A stretch of 38,282 bases of DNA from the NCBI GenBank assembly GCA_946480815.1, contig CAMLLB010000040.1:1-38282 (forward strand), given 5' to 3'. The notes under the pieces were generated by a model. The model was not told where the DNA came from. It searched no databases and saw only the letters and a program-made list of their open reading frames with translations. Source of the stretch: an uncultured Flavobacteriales bacterium (GTDB taxonomy: Bacteria > Bacteroidota > Bacteroidia > Flavobacteriales > Crocinitomicaceae). Positions 1-7,152 of the stretch are shown here, piece by piece (the stretch's first letter is position 1; every line of letters begins with the position of its first letter). Position numbers and translations under genes: made by a program.

Positions 1-1
1 T

Positions 2-475
2 TCTGCACTTTCAAATCATGCGGCATGTCTTGGTATGGTTAAATTGGAAATTGCAAAGCTCATCACTGCAGAGGAAACAGTCGGTAATGTAAAGACAGAA
101 GTTATCCGTTTGATGACTCAAACAAGCAACAATCACGCACTTGCTTTCAATGCAGATATTGTACGCAACGATTCTATTTTTGAAGATCTCCAAAAAGTAA
201 ACCTGCAAAAGCCGTGGAAATCATCCGGGGGGAATGATGTGGGGGGGAAAACCTATGTATATTCAAAAGATACCAGTCTGTATTCTTATGATACAGCAGC
301 ACGTGCACGACAAGTTTCCAATTACCAGTTCAGAGCTCCGGGTGAATGGTTTGCCGAAGCATATGCGGCATACTACCAACCGGACCAAACACCGCAAGGT
401 TATGGATCCGCACTTCAGGGCCGTGACGCAACGACCTTTACACATATTCAAACAAATGTCGATCACGCCCTATAA
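2..475 (+). CDS. C-terminal fragment of a putative ATLF-like metallopeptidase/toxin (runs off left edge)
   Basis: The frame is open from base 2 without a start, so this is the 3' end of a larger gene. The visible tail of about 157 residues contains PGEWFAEAYAAYY about 40 residues from the end. That resembles the P-x-E-F/W-F-A-E-A motif of anthrax lethal-factor-like (ATLF) gluzincin peptidases, where the second Glu is the third zinc ligand. The upstream HExxH motif would lie outside the window, so activity cannot be judged. A Gly-Gly stretch and a Tyr-rich segment (TYVYSKDTSLYSYD) precede the motif. The stop is 14 bp before the CpXC gene, suggesting co-transcription. Such domains often form the C-terminus of large secreted or contractile-injection cargo proteins; that role is inference here. 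Moderate confidence in the motif, low in the biology. Confidence 0.5.
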   Translation, partial: SALSNHAACLGMVKLEIAKLITAEETVGNVKTEVIRLMTQTSNNHALAFNADIVRNDSIFEDLQKVNLQKPWKSSGGNDVGGKTYVYSKDTSLYSYDTAARARQVSNYQFRAPGEWFAEAYAAYYQPDQTPQGYGSALQGRDATTFTHIQTNVDHAL

Positions 476-489
476 AACCTTGTAAAGCC

Positions 490-1200
490 ATGTCCCGATT
501 TCACGAACAAGCTGTTTCCTGCCCACTTTGCGGAAAAAAAAGTACGGAATTGATTGCCACAAGTCTGCGCATTTCATCTGAAACACCCTTTAAAGAACAG
601 ATACTCAACGGCAATTTTCAACGTTTCACCTGTGAAGATTGCAATCATCCATTCTACGTAGAAGACCCGCTTATGTATATAGACTTTGGCAAGAAGATCA
701 TGATTGCTCAATTCCCTAAATCCTGGAATGGACGATGGCAGGAACATGAACAAGTGGTAAAACATAATTTCGACAATTACCTGGCTGGGAAGTACGCCGC
801 TCCAAGTGCACGTAAAATGTCGGAAGGATTTCAACTCCGGACCGTCTTCGGTTTGGATGCACTTGCAGAGAAAGTCTCTTGCCTGGAATTCGGTTTGGAC
901 GATCAACTGCTTTCTATCCTGAAATTGCAGCTCATTTTGAATGTCGAAGAAATTCCGTTCCATCCCGAATTTATTCCGCTATTGAAAGAGATCAGGGACG
1001 AGGAACTGGTATTCCTGTGCCGGGTTTTAAATCCGGAAAGAAAGATCGAAAATGAGATCCTAACACTTCCCTACCCGGATGCACTAAATGAGGTAAAAAA
1101 TTCCGTCGATCAATATACAGCCCTGTTGGAAACATTTCATGAAGCAACCTATATCGATATCGGGCGCATGTTCTTTTCTTCCGATGCCGAAGCGGTTTAG
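490..1200 (+). CDS. CpXC domain-containing protein
   Basis: A 236-residue protein whose N-terminus reads SCPLCGKKS with a second pair CEDCNHPFYVEDP near residue 53. This is the pattern of the CpXC family (Pfam CpXC), predicted to form a small zinc-binding fold. No biochemical function is established for the family. The remainder is mixed alpha/beta without a motif I recognise; the C-terminal half is acidic. No signal peptide or membrane segment is seen, so it is probably cytoplasmic. It lies 14 bp after the metallopeptidase-like fragment on the same strand. It could be an accessory, chaperone or protective partner of that protein, but only the spacing supports this. It ends 67 bp before csaA. 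Confidence 0.65.
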   Translation: MSRFHEQAVSCPLCGKKSTELIATSLRISSETPFKEQILNGNFQRFTCEDCNHPFYVEDPLMYIDFGKKIMIAQFPKSWNGRWQEHEQVVKHNFDNYLAGKYAAPSARKMSEGFQLRTVFGLDALAEKVSCLEFGLDDQLLSILKLQLILNVEEIPFHPEFIPLLKEIRDEELVFLCRVLNPERKIENEILTLPYPDALNEVKNSVDQYTALLETFHEATYIDIGRMFFSSDAEAV

Positions 1201-1210
1201 AACATTGTGC

Positions 1211-1218
1211 TAATTTTG
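1211..1218 (+). promoter_or_regulatory. Candidate -7 element (TAATTTTG) upstream of csaA
   Basis: TAATTTTG matches the Bacteroidetes -7 consensus TAnnTTTG and lies 49 bp before the csaA start codon, just after the preceding gene's stop. No TTG -33 element is present at the usual 17-23 bp distance, so this is only a partial match. Confidence 0.3.
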
Positions 1219-1267
1219 AATTTGCAAAATCTGCCGGTCAAAATGATGGCTGGAAAAATCAGAATTA

Positions 1268-1615
1268 ATGGATCAAACAAATAATTTCCTCACCTGGGAT
1301 GAATTCATGCATGTGGAAATGCGTGTCGGAACGATTGTTTCAGCAGAAATCTTTGCAGAAGTCCGCAACCCGGCCTATAAGATCACGATCGATTTCGGAG
1401 AATTCGGTCTGCGGAAAACATCTGCGCAGGTCACTGCACTTTACACGGCCGAAGAACTGATTGGAAAACAAGCTGTTGCCGTGATCAACTTTCCACCCAA
1501 ACAAATTGCCAACATGATGAGTGAATGTTTGATCCTGGGTGGAATTGGCGAAAACAAAGAAGTCACTTTACTCCAACCGGAAAGACCAGTTAAGAACGGA
1601 ACACGGATCGGGTGA
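1268..1615 (+). CDS. csaA: CsaA-type tRNA-binding protein
   Basis: A 115-residue protein, the usual length for stand-alone CsaA (about 110). The sequence matches the tRNA-binding (EMAP/Trbp111-like OB fold) family: FMHVEMRVGTIVSAEIF at the N-terminus, then GLRKTSAQVTALYT, and the family signature NFPPKQIANMMSECLILGG in the second half. CsaA dimers bind tRNA and have been described as having export-related chaperone activity. Cytoplasmic. Its stop codon TGA is the first part of a dispersed GGTGACTTCGACTACGCT-type repeat, so the extreme 3' end has been shaped by a repeat insertion. Converging with the DinB-like gene on the other strand. Confidence 0.93.
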   Translation: MDQTNNFLTWDEFMHVEMRVGTIVSAEIFAEVRNPAYKITIDFGEFGLRKTSAQVTALYTAEELIGKQAVAVINFPPKQIANMMSECLILGGIGENKEVTLLQPERPVKNGTRIG

Positions 1616-1711
1616 CTTCGACTACGCTACGCTACGCTTATGCTGAAGCTTTAGCGCAAGCATTCAGTCACCCACTAATCCCGGTGCTAGGCCACTGAGC
1701 GTAGCCGAAGT
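1611..1711. repeat. Inverted-repeat element between csaA and the DinB-like gene
   Basis: ACTTCGACTACGCT (1615-1628) is matched in inverted orientation by AGCGTAGCCGAAGT (1698-1711) with one mismatch. GGTGACT (1611-1617) is matched by AGTCACC (1666-1672). The left part carries three tandem CTACG units. The element supplies the stop of csaA and the last codons of the convergent DinB-like gene. This kind of CTTCGACTACGCTCAGTG repeat recurs in flavobacterial spacers (from memory). Confidence 0.6.
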
Positions 1712-2235
1712 GCTTGCACCATATGCCGCTGATTGTGATAGATCACAAAACGGAAGGTATCTCCCAATTTCAATTTGATCAGCTTAGAAATACTGATTGC
1801 GGTCCTCGTTTTATTCAAACTCACCTTGCGGGATTCTTCCAGTAAGATCAGCATTTCTTTTTGCTGTGATATGAATTCATCAATAACCCGTTTATCTAAT
1901 TGGCTGTTCAACGGATTCATATTTTTAAAGGTCTTCATTTTATTTAACTTCTCTTTCGGGAGCATGCTGTTGGCAAAATAATTCCCCAGCCAGCCACTTT
2001 TGAAAACAGTGCTTTCTTTCCCCTTCCTTTCTGCAATTCGTTTTTTGATCTCCGGAATATAAAAGCGTCCGTATAAATTCAGATGTTCCAAGCATTCCAA
2101 AACGCTCCAGCTTTCAGCCTGCTGTTTGTAATTCAACTGTTCTTCCGGTTTTTCTTTGAGGCTTTCCGCTTCCCGGATTAACTGCTGCGTCCTGTTTGCC
2201 AAATCAACTATCAATGCTTCGGTTTGTATTTTCAT
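1687..2235 (-). CDS. DinB-like (DinB_2/YfiT superfamily) protein
   Basis: A 182-residue soluble protein with the DinB four-helix-bundle pattern. SWSVLECLEHLNLYGRFYIP carries the first metal-type His around residue 52, and the terminal YHNQRHMVQALR carries the second and third. In this family a His triad holds a divalent metal, and many members are thiol-dependent S-transferases, but the substrate cannot be read from the sequence. The final residues (LRLRSVA) are encoded by a repeat element shared with the csaA end, so the original C-terminus may have been replaced. It begins 57 bp after the end of the Crp-like gene and may be co-transcribed with it. Confidence 0.75.
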   Translation of the reverse strand: MKIQTEALIVDLANRTQQLIREAESLKEKPEEQLNYKQQAESWSVLECLEHLNLYGRFYIPEIKKRIAERKGKESTVFKSGWLGNYFANSMLPKEKLNKMKTFKNMNPLNSQLDKRVIDEFISQQKEMLILLEESRKVSLNKTRTAISISKLIKLKLGDTFRFVIYHNQRHMVQALRLRSVA

Positions 2236-2291
2236 TCCCTTTTATTTTTGACAAAGGTCAGGTATTAACCTGCCAAAAACATTGATTGAAA

Positions 2292-2825
2292 TCAAGACTT
2301 TTTTAAACGCGAAAGTGTTTCGGGTGTCATCCGCAAATAATTTGCAATATGCCGGTTGGGAATTTCCTGGAACAGGACCGGGCTTCGTCTCAACACGCGC
2401 TCATAGCGTTCTTTCGGAGACGCGATCAACAAATCCTTTTCACGTTCTATTTGTTGGATAACCAGATCTTCCAGGATTTTTGTCCAAAGTTTCAGGCCAT
2501 TTTCATCCCGGTAGATGAACTCCATAAATCCTTTCTTGGGAATGATCTTTACACGGGTTTTCTTCAAAGCCTGAATGATAAATTCGGAAGGTTTTTCAGT
2601 CAGGAACGAATCCAATGAAACCAGGATGTTTTTTTGATAACCGAAGCGAATGGTCCGTTCCTCATTTTCGTCCATAACGTAAACGCGCAAACTCCCCTCT
2701 TCTACATAATAGATCTGCGTATCGATACTCCCTTCGGTTTTTAGAAAGGCATTTCGTTCGATCGTCAATTCTTTTTCAATCAGATTATTGGATTCGATCA
2801 GTTCAATTAGTTCGGTCCGTTTCAT
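2292..2825 (-). CDS. Crp/Fnr-family transcriptional regulator (cyclic-nucleotide-binding-like)
   Basis: A 177-residue protein with an N-terminal cyclic-nucleotide-binding-like beta-roll (about residues 20-115: RNAFLKTEGSIDTQIYYVEE then GSLRVYVMDENEERTIRFGY). It ends in a short helix-turn-helix segment (IPNRHIANYLRMTPETLSRLKKS), a DNA-recognition helix typical of Bacteroidetes Crp-like regulators. The canonical cAMP-contacting R-S/T pair in the phosphate-binding cassette is not evident, so the ligand is unknown. It lies 3 bp downstream of the NTF2-like gene on the same strand, almost certainly in one transcript, and may regulate this small cluster. Length is normal for the group; nothing appears missing. 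Confidence 0.85.
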   Translation of the reverse strand: MKRTELIELIESNNLIEKELTIERNAFLKTEGSIDTQIYYVEEGSLRVYVMDENEERTIRFGYQKNILVSLDSFLTEKPSEFIIQALKKTRVKIIPKKGFMEFIYRDENGLKLWTKILEDLVIQQIEREKDLLIASPKERYERVLRRSPVLFQEIPNRHIANYLRMTPETLSRLKKS

Positions 2826-2828
2826 CTA

Positions 2829-3188
2829 TCAGTGAATACTTAAGGGAATATCGTATAACCGGTGAAAAGACAATTTATCCCAGTAACCTCTCTGGAAAAC
2901 AATTTTACCATCAATCACATGAAAAAAGCCGCAGCCGCGCATTTCCTTCGGGTCTTTCCACTCCAGGATCGCCCATTCACCATCCTCAAAAATATTCTCC
3001 GGCTGACAAACCATCTCGGCACTTGCAAACTCCCGCATAAACATCTCTTTAATAGCTTGTTTACCGATAACAGGTTCATTTGCAACCTGATGATTGACCG
3101 CGTTTTCTGCGTACAACTCAGCAATACCTTCACCATCTGCCCGGTTGAACAAATCGATCCACTTCTCCAAAACTTCCCTCGGTGTCAT
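2829..3188 (-). CDS. NTF2/SnoaL-like domain protein
   Basis: A 119-residue protein with the SnoaL-like NTF2 pattern. It opens with TPREVLEKWIDLFNRADGEGIAELY, followed by AVNHQ, an internal GKQAIKEMF helix, and a terminal strand region reading GFFHVIDGKIVFQRGYWDKL. Members form a conical barrel with a ligand pocket and may be small enzymes or binding proteins; no specific catalytic residue set can be assigned. First gene of a probable two-gene unit with the Crp-like regulator. No signal peptide. Confidence 0.8.
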   Translation of the reverse strand: MTPREVLEKWIDLFNRADGEGIAELYAENAVNHQVANEPVIGKQAIKEMFMREFASAEMVCQPENIFEDGEWAILEWKDPKEMRGCGFFHVIDGKIVFQRGYWDKLSFHRLYDIPLSIH

Positions 3189-3324
3189 ATCCTGTCTTTT
3201 ATTGATTAAAAATACAAAAAGGCCGATAGAAACGGTTTAAAACTGTAAATCCTGCAATTTTTCAGGGCTATCATACAACACAAATCCAAGCGGATCTTAT
3301 CAAATTAAGTGGAAATTTAAAGGT

Positions 3325-4062
3325 ATGCCTGAAGGTCCATCCATAGTCATTTTAAAAGAAGAAGTCCAAAAGTTTACACGAAAAAAAATTCTCGAAGTAA
3401 GCGGGAACAGCAAAATCGATCAGTCGCGCATGCTCGGACAAAAGGTATTGGAGTTCAGAAGCTGGGGCAAACATTTCCTCATCTGCTTTACCGGATTTAC
3501 GGTACGTATTCATTTCCTGTTGTTCGGCAGTTACCGGATTGATGAAAAAAAACCGGATACGAGTCCGCGTCTTTCTTTCGTATTTGAAAACGGTGAATTG
3601 AATTTTTACTCCTGTTCGGTCAAATTCCTGGAAGGCGACCTGGATTCTCACTATGATTGGAGGGCAGACGTAATGAATGATGCCTGGGACTCAGAAAAAG
3701 CCAAAGCAAAACTCAAAGAACGTCCCAACATGCTGGTTTGTGATGCACTTTTGGAACAGGATATCTTTTCCGGAGTAGGGAATATCATCAAAAATGAAGT
3801 ATTGTACCGCATCAAAGTTCACCCCGAATCAGTGACTGGAAAATTACCTGCGGTAAAATTGAATAAACTGATCGAAGAAGCGCGGATCTATAGTTTTCAA
3901 TTTTTAGAATGGAAAAAGAAATACGAACTGAAAAAACATTGGCTGGCACATACCAAAAATTGGTGTCTGCGCTGCAACTTGCCTATGACTAAAAAGCAAC
4001 ATTTGGGCCTCAAAAAACGCCGCAGTTTCTTCTGTGCCAATTGTCAGGTTTTATATACCTGA
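3325..4062 (+). CDS. Fpg/Nei-family DNA glycosylase (endonuclease VIII-like)
   Basis: A 245-residue base-excision repair enzyme. The mature N-terminus P2-E3 (start MPEGPS) provides the Schiff-base proline and catalytic glutamate of the Fpg/Nei family. The GxxVLEFRSWGKHFLI region supplies the conserved lysine near residue 50. The helix-two-turn-helix segment contains LLEQDIFSGVGNIIKNEVLYR, including the family's G-x-G-N-I motif. The C-terminus carries a zinc finger (WCLRC and FFCANC, about 20 residues apart). Closer to Nei than MutM by its S-W-G-K-H pattern, though substrate preference cannot be assigned. The ATG start is fixed by the need for Pro at position 2. Monocistronic, followed by an MBL-fold gene. 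Confidence 0.9.
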   Translation: MPEGPSIVILKEEVQKFTRKKILEVSGNSKIDQSRMLGQKVLEFRSWGKHFLICFTGFTVRIHFLLFGSYRIDEKKPDTSPRLSFVFENGELNFYSCSVKFLEGDLDSHYDWRADVMNDAWDSEKAKAKLKERPNMLVCDALLEQDIFSGVGNIIKNEVLYRIKVHPESVTGKLPAVKLNKLIEEARIYSFQFLEWKKKYELKKHWLAHTKNWCLRCNLPMTKKQHLGLKKRRSFFCANCQVLYT

Positions 4063-4109
4063 TCAGTGTATCCGAATAAATTGTTATTTTGTCGGCTTAA
4101 AACCTCAAC

Positions 4110-5147
4110 ATGAAACAATTACTATTTACGACCCTGTTGGTATTTACCTTTCAGGTAAAAGCCGACGATTTCAAAGCACATTTCATCAACGTTGGCCAGG
4201 GAGATGCCACCTTACTTGAATTCAGTAAAGGAGCCGTTATGATTGATGTCGGTGGAGAGCTTAAAAGTATCAACACGAGCCGCACTTCATTCAACGATTA
4301 TTTATCGAAATTTTATACCCGGCGAACCGACCTGAAAAAAACGATCGATGTATTGATTATTACACATAATCATTATGACCACATCAGCCTGATAACGGAT
4401 CTGTCAAAAAATTATACCATCAAGCGGATCATCACTTCCAAATTCAAGCTCACGAAAGAAATCGAGAAGGCAGCCAAAAATGAGAAGATCAAATTGGAAT
4501 TCATGGACTATCATGTAATGGACAGTCTGATGCCAAAAGGATTTGAAATCAACCTTTCAGGTTTGGTTAATGCGGGAACTACAGTCCCAAAACTCTGCTT
4601 GTATTCCGGGGAAGTTTTGATAAAAAGCCCGCAAACTATCAACAACCATAAATTCTCTCCTTCTCACTTCAAAAATCCGAATAACAATTCCATTGTTTCC
4701 AAATTGATCTATGGAAAAACATCATTGTTGTTTACCGGCGATCTGGAAGTAGAAGGAATGGAATACCTCACGGCAAAATACCACAACAACCTTTCGTTAT
4801 TTGATGTCGATTTCTATCATGTCGGGCATCATGGTGCTGAAAACGGAACGAGTAAGGAGTTCCTGGATGTCATGAGCCCTAAACTGGCTGTCATCAGTGC
4901 CGGAGACAGCACACACAGAAATGGTGGTTCGGCCTGGGACCACGGACATCCGAGAAAAATGACCGTAGAACTCCTCAACAATCAAGCTTCCATGACCAAA
5001 CGGAATCAGGCCATAAAAGTGCATGCTTATCCGAAAGAAGAAATGACCCCGGAAACGATCGATGTGAAAAAGGAAATCTATTGCACCTGCTGGACGGGAA
5101 ACATCGTAATGTCGGTTGATTCAAACGGGAAATATAGCGTGCAATGA
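4110..5147 (+). CDS. Exported ComEC/Rec2-like metallo-beta-lactamase-fold hydrolase
   Basis: A 345-residue protein with a signal peptide (about residues 1-19, MKQLLFTTLLVFTFQVKA) and a single MBL-fold domain. It begins FINVGQGDATLLEF, the V-G-Q-G-D-A-x-L pattern of the hydrolase domain of ComEC. The metal motif THNHYDHISL (HxHxDH) is near residue 89. Later ligands are in LLFTGDLEVEG (Asp) and YHVGHHGAENGTS (His). ComEC membrane segments are absent, so it is a stand-alone periplasmic or secreted form, plausibly a nuclease or phosphodiesterase; the substrate is unknown. It follows the glycosylase gene by 47 bp and could share its transcript. Confidence 0.83.
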   Translation: MKQLLFTTLLVFTFQVKADDFKAHFINVGQGDATLLEFSKGAVMIDVGGELKSINTSRTSFNDYLSKFYTRRTDLKKTIDVLIITHNHYDHISLITDLSKNYTIKRIITSKFKLTKEIEKAAKNEKIKLEFMDYHVMDSLMPKGFEINLSGLVNAGTTVPKLCLYSGEVLIKSPQTINNHKFSPSHFKNPNNNSIVSKLIYGKTSLLFTGDLEVEGMEYLTAKYHNNLSLFDVDFYHVGHHGAENGTSKEFLDVMSPKLAVISAGDSTHRNGGSAWDHGHPRKMTVELLNNQASMTKRNQAIKVHAYPKEEMTPETIDVKKEIYCTCWTGNIVMSVDSNGKYSVQ

Positions 5148-5153
5148 TGTCAA

Positions 5154-5175
5154 GGACGTGATTAATCACGTGTCC
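5154..5175. repeat. Palindrome with GATTAAT core (REP-like)
   Basis: The 16-bp perfect palindrome ACGTGATTAATCACGT (5156-5171) is flanked by GG and GTCC. It lies 6 bp after the stop of the MBL-fold gene. Its architecture, GC-richer arms around a GATTAAT core, resembles the larger palindrome at 36065-36104. A weak terminator role is possible, but no T-tract follows. Confidence 0.4.
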
Positions 5176-5191
5176 ACCAATTGTGACCAAT

Positions 5192-5231
5192 AAAAACAAA
5201 AAATCCCGACGATGCTATGCATGTCGGGATT
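5192..5231 (-). terminator. Rho-independent terminator (minus strand)
   Basis: Stem AATCCCGAC/GTCGGGATT (5202-5210 with 5223-5231) is extended inward by ATGC/GCAT. On the minus strand it is followed by a T-rich run (A-rich at 5192-5203 on plus). It terminates minus-strand transcription arriving from the right, where the only candidate is the decayed tRNA piece at 5259-5316. Confidence 0.7.
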
Positions 5232-5258
5232 CAATTTCCTGCGGACCGTGTCCACCTC

Positions 5259-5316
5259 TGGTGGAGAGTGAGGGATTACAGATCCCGGTTGGGAAGGCTT
5301 ACGACCTTGAACCCAT
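5259..5316 (-). pseudogene. Decayed tRNA 3' half
   Basis: Fifteen bases, GGAGAGTGAGGGATT (5263-5277), are identical to the acceptor/T-arm 3' strand of tRNA-Ser at 5430-5444. Read on the minus strand, the fragment ends ACTCTCC, then A, then an encoded CCA (5259-5261). A T-arm-like GGGAT/ATCCC stem has a wrong-sized loop, and an AAGG/CCTT hairpin resembles an anticodon arm but lacks U33. No matching 5' acceptor strand is found upstream. It sits directly in front of its own terminator, as a tRNA gene would. Interpreted as a tRNA remnant; chance similarity plus convergence cannot be excluded. Confidence 0.4.
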
Positions 5317-5384
5317 TTCTCTTCGAGAAATCTTTTTTCGTCGCTTCATTTTGCCAAAGTAGAACTTTGTCAAATGAAATCAAC

Positions 5385-5418
5385 GAAAAAACCCATTCCA
5401 GCAATGCTGAAATGGGTT
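5385..5418 (-). terminator. Rho-independent terminator of tRNA-Ser
   Basis: Stem AACCCATT/AATGGGTT (5390-5397 with 5411-5418) with an inner CAGCA/TGCTG extension is followed on the minus strand by a run of T (A-run 5386-5391 on plus). It is 10 bp beyond the tRNA-Ser 3' end. Confidence 0.75.
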
Positions 5419-5428
5419 CAATGTCGTG

Positions 5429-5513
5429 CGGAGAGTGAGGGATTCGAACCCCCGGTACCTCTCGGTACAACGGTTTTCAAGACCGCCGCAATCGACCACT
5501 CTGCCAACTCTCC
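5429..5513 (-). tRNA. tRNA-Ser (anticodon UGA)
   Basis: On the minus strand the acceptor stem GGAGAGT pairs with ACTCTCC, followed by discriminator G, the usual base for serine. U8 and a normal D-arm (GGCAGAGTGGTC) follow. The anticodon arm is GCGGT-CTTGAAA-ACCGT with anticodon TGA. A long class II variable arm (TACCGAGAGGTA) and a T-arm with TTCGAAT complete it. Length is 85 nt. CCA is not encoded. It has its own terminator about 10 bp downstream. Confidence 0.95.
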
Positions 5514-5689
5514 GCGACAAAAGTAGTGCTATTTTCCTTTTTGACAAGTGTTAAGCAAAAAAAAATCAAAAGTTATTTACTTGTTACCTGAGAATCAGTA
5601 CCGTTTAATCAATGATTTTTCTTTTATAGGCATTCCTTTTCGGTTAATCCCTCCAAATTCATTAACTTTACCTTACCTATTTTTGAATT

Positions 5690-7144
5690 ATGAAAAAGCC
5701 ACTTTTGGTGATCTTGACTTTATTGCTTCTTGCTTCAAATTCTTTTGGACAGAAGAATCAGATGAAAGCTTTCATCGATTACAAAAGTTATTACTCACCT
5801 GAACAAGGACCCTATATCGATCTGCAATTTCAATTTGTAGCATATACGATTAAGTTTATTCCGGTAGACTCCGTACTCCAGGCAAAAGTTGCCGTTTCAA
5901 CGATCATTACAAGCCAGCCATCCGGAGATACGGTTTATACGAATGCTTTTGCTTTGGAAAGTCCGAGAATGCGCGACTCGATTGTAGAGGATTTCTTTGA
6001 CAACATGCGTATTCCTTTGCAACCGGGAAATTACATTGCTCATGTAAGCTTACAGGATATCAATGGAAAAGACAAAACGCTTGACGGGCAGATTGAAATA
6101 ACGATACCGGATACTTATACGAAAGTTTCTACCTCTGACATTTTGGTTGCTGAAGTTGCTTCACCAAGTAACAATCCGGAATCCCCTTTCCATAAAAGCG
6201 GTTATGAAATTATTCCGCGGATCTCCAATTTTTACAGTCAGGTTATGACAAACATTCCATATTACGTGGAATTGTATAATACCAACCAAATCCAGGACAG
6301 CAGTTTTGGCTTGAGACAACAGATTGTTTCGACTCAAACGAACCAGATCATGCCTGGGTTTTCACGCTTTACCAAAATCAAACCAAACCCTGTCGTACCG
6401 ATTCTCAGAAACATCGATATTTCGAAATTGCCGTCAGGATCTTATCACCTGACTTTGGAAATTATCGACCGCAACAGTAAAACAATTGGTCAGGCAGCGG
6501 ATTATTTCTTTGAACGCATCAATGATATGGAAGTGGCAGAAAATGTAGACGAGATCATTTTAGACCCGAATTTCCAGGCTTCCATAACAGACGACTCATT
6601 GAATTATTACCTGGCAAGTTTAATCCCGATTGCACGACCGGCTGAAGTAAAGTCGATCATGAAAACATTGAAAGCAAAAAGTCCGGACCTGGCGCGTAAA
6701 CACATTCAGCAATTCTGGGTACAAACTGCCGGTACAAATGCATATGATCAGTGGTTGATTTATAAGAAAAACGTGCAACTTGTTGAGGAAAATTATGGAA
6801 ACAATTTCCAGGATGGGTTCGAAACAGACCGTGGACGGGTTTACTTGCAATATGGACAACCGAATACGATCATTGTTCGGGAAACTTCACCATCCGAGTA
6901 TCCATACGAGATCTGGCATTATTACAAGATCAAAACGTTTAGCAACAAACGCTTTGTATTCTACAACCCGGATTTGGTAAACAATGCGTACCGCTTGCTT
7001 CATTCCGATATGGTAGGAGAACAGCAAAATTACAAATGGCAGGAAATGCTTGTCAAACGTAATGCCGGAAGTACAAACGTGGACAGCAACAGCGGGAACA
7101 ATCAATATGGTACAAATAGTGGTTATTATTACAAACAAGACTAA
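5690..7144 (+). CDS. GWxTD domain-containing exported protein
   Basis: A 484-residue protein with a Sec signal peptide (residues 1-20, ending NSFGQ). The second half contains the hallmark of the GWxTD family: GFETDRGRVYLQYGQPNTIIV followed by YEIWHYYKI (about residues 378-415). The GWxTD tetrad itself is degenerate here (DQWLIYKKN about 25 residues earlier). The N-terminal half is beta-rich and resembles a surface or periplasmic binding module. The C-terminus is Asn/Gly/Tyr-rich (GNNQYGTNSGYYY). Function of the family is unknown; it is common in Bacteroidetes. A TATTTTTG -7-like motif (5678-5685) directly precedes the ATG, which would give an almost leaderless mRNA. Eight bp upstream of the glycosyltransferase. 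Confidence 0.82.
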   Translation: MKKPLLVILTLLLLASNSFGQKNQMKAFIDYKSYYSPEQGPYIDLQFQFVAYTIKFIPVDSVLQAKVAVSTIITSQPSGDTVYTNAFALESPRMRDSIVEDFFDNMRIPLQPGNYIAHVSLQDINGKDKTLDGQIEITIPDTYTKVSTSDILVAEVASPSNNPESPFHKSGYEIIPRISNFYSQVMTNIPYYVELYNTNQIQDSSFGLRQQIVSTQTNQIMPGFSRFTKIKPNPVVPILRNIDISKLPSGSYHLTLEIIDRNSKTIGQAADYFFERINDMEVAENVDEIILDPNFQASITDDSLNYYLASLIPIARPAEVKSIMKTLKAKSPDLARKHIQQFWVQTAGTNAYDQWLIYKKNVQLVEENYGNNFQDGFETDRGRVYLQYGQPNTIIVRETSPSEYPYEIWHYYKIKTFSNKRFVFYNPDLVNNAYRLLHSDMVGEQQNYKWQEMLVKRNAGSTNVDSNSGNNQYGTNSGYYYKQD

Positions 7145-7152
7145 AAGTACCT

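Noticed and set aside
5276..5470. 64-codon minus-strand reading frame spanning the tRNA terminator region
   Set aside because: It runs through part of tRNA-Ser, the terminator and the tRNA remnant, with no protein homology recognised.
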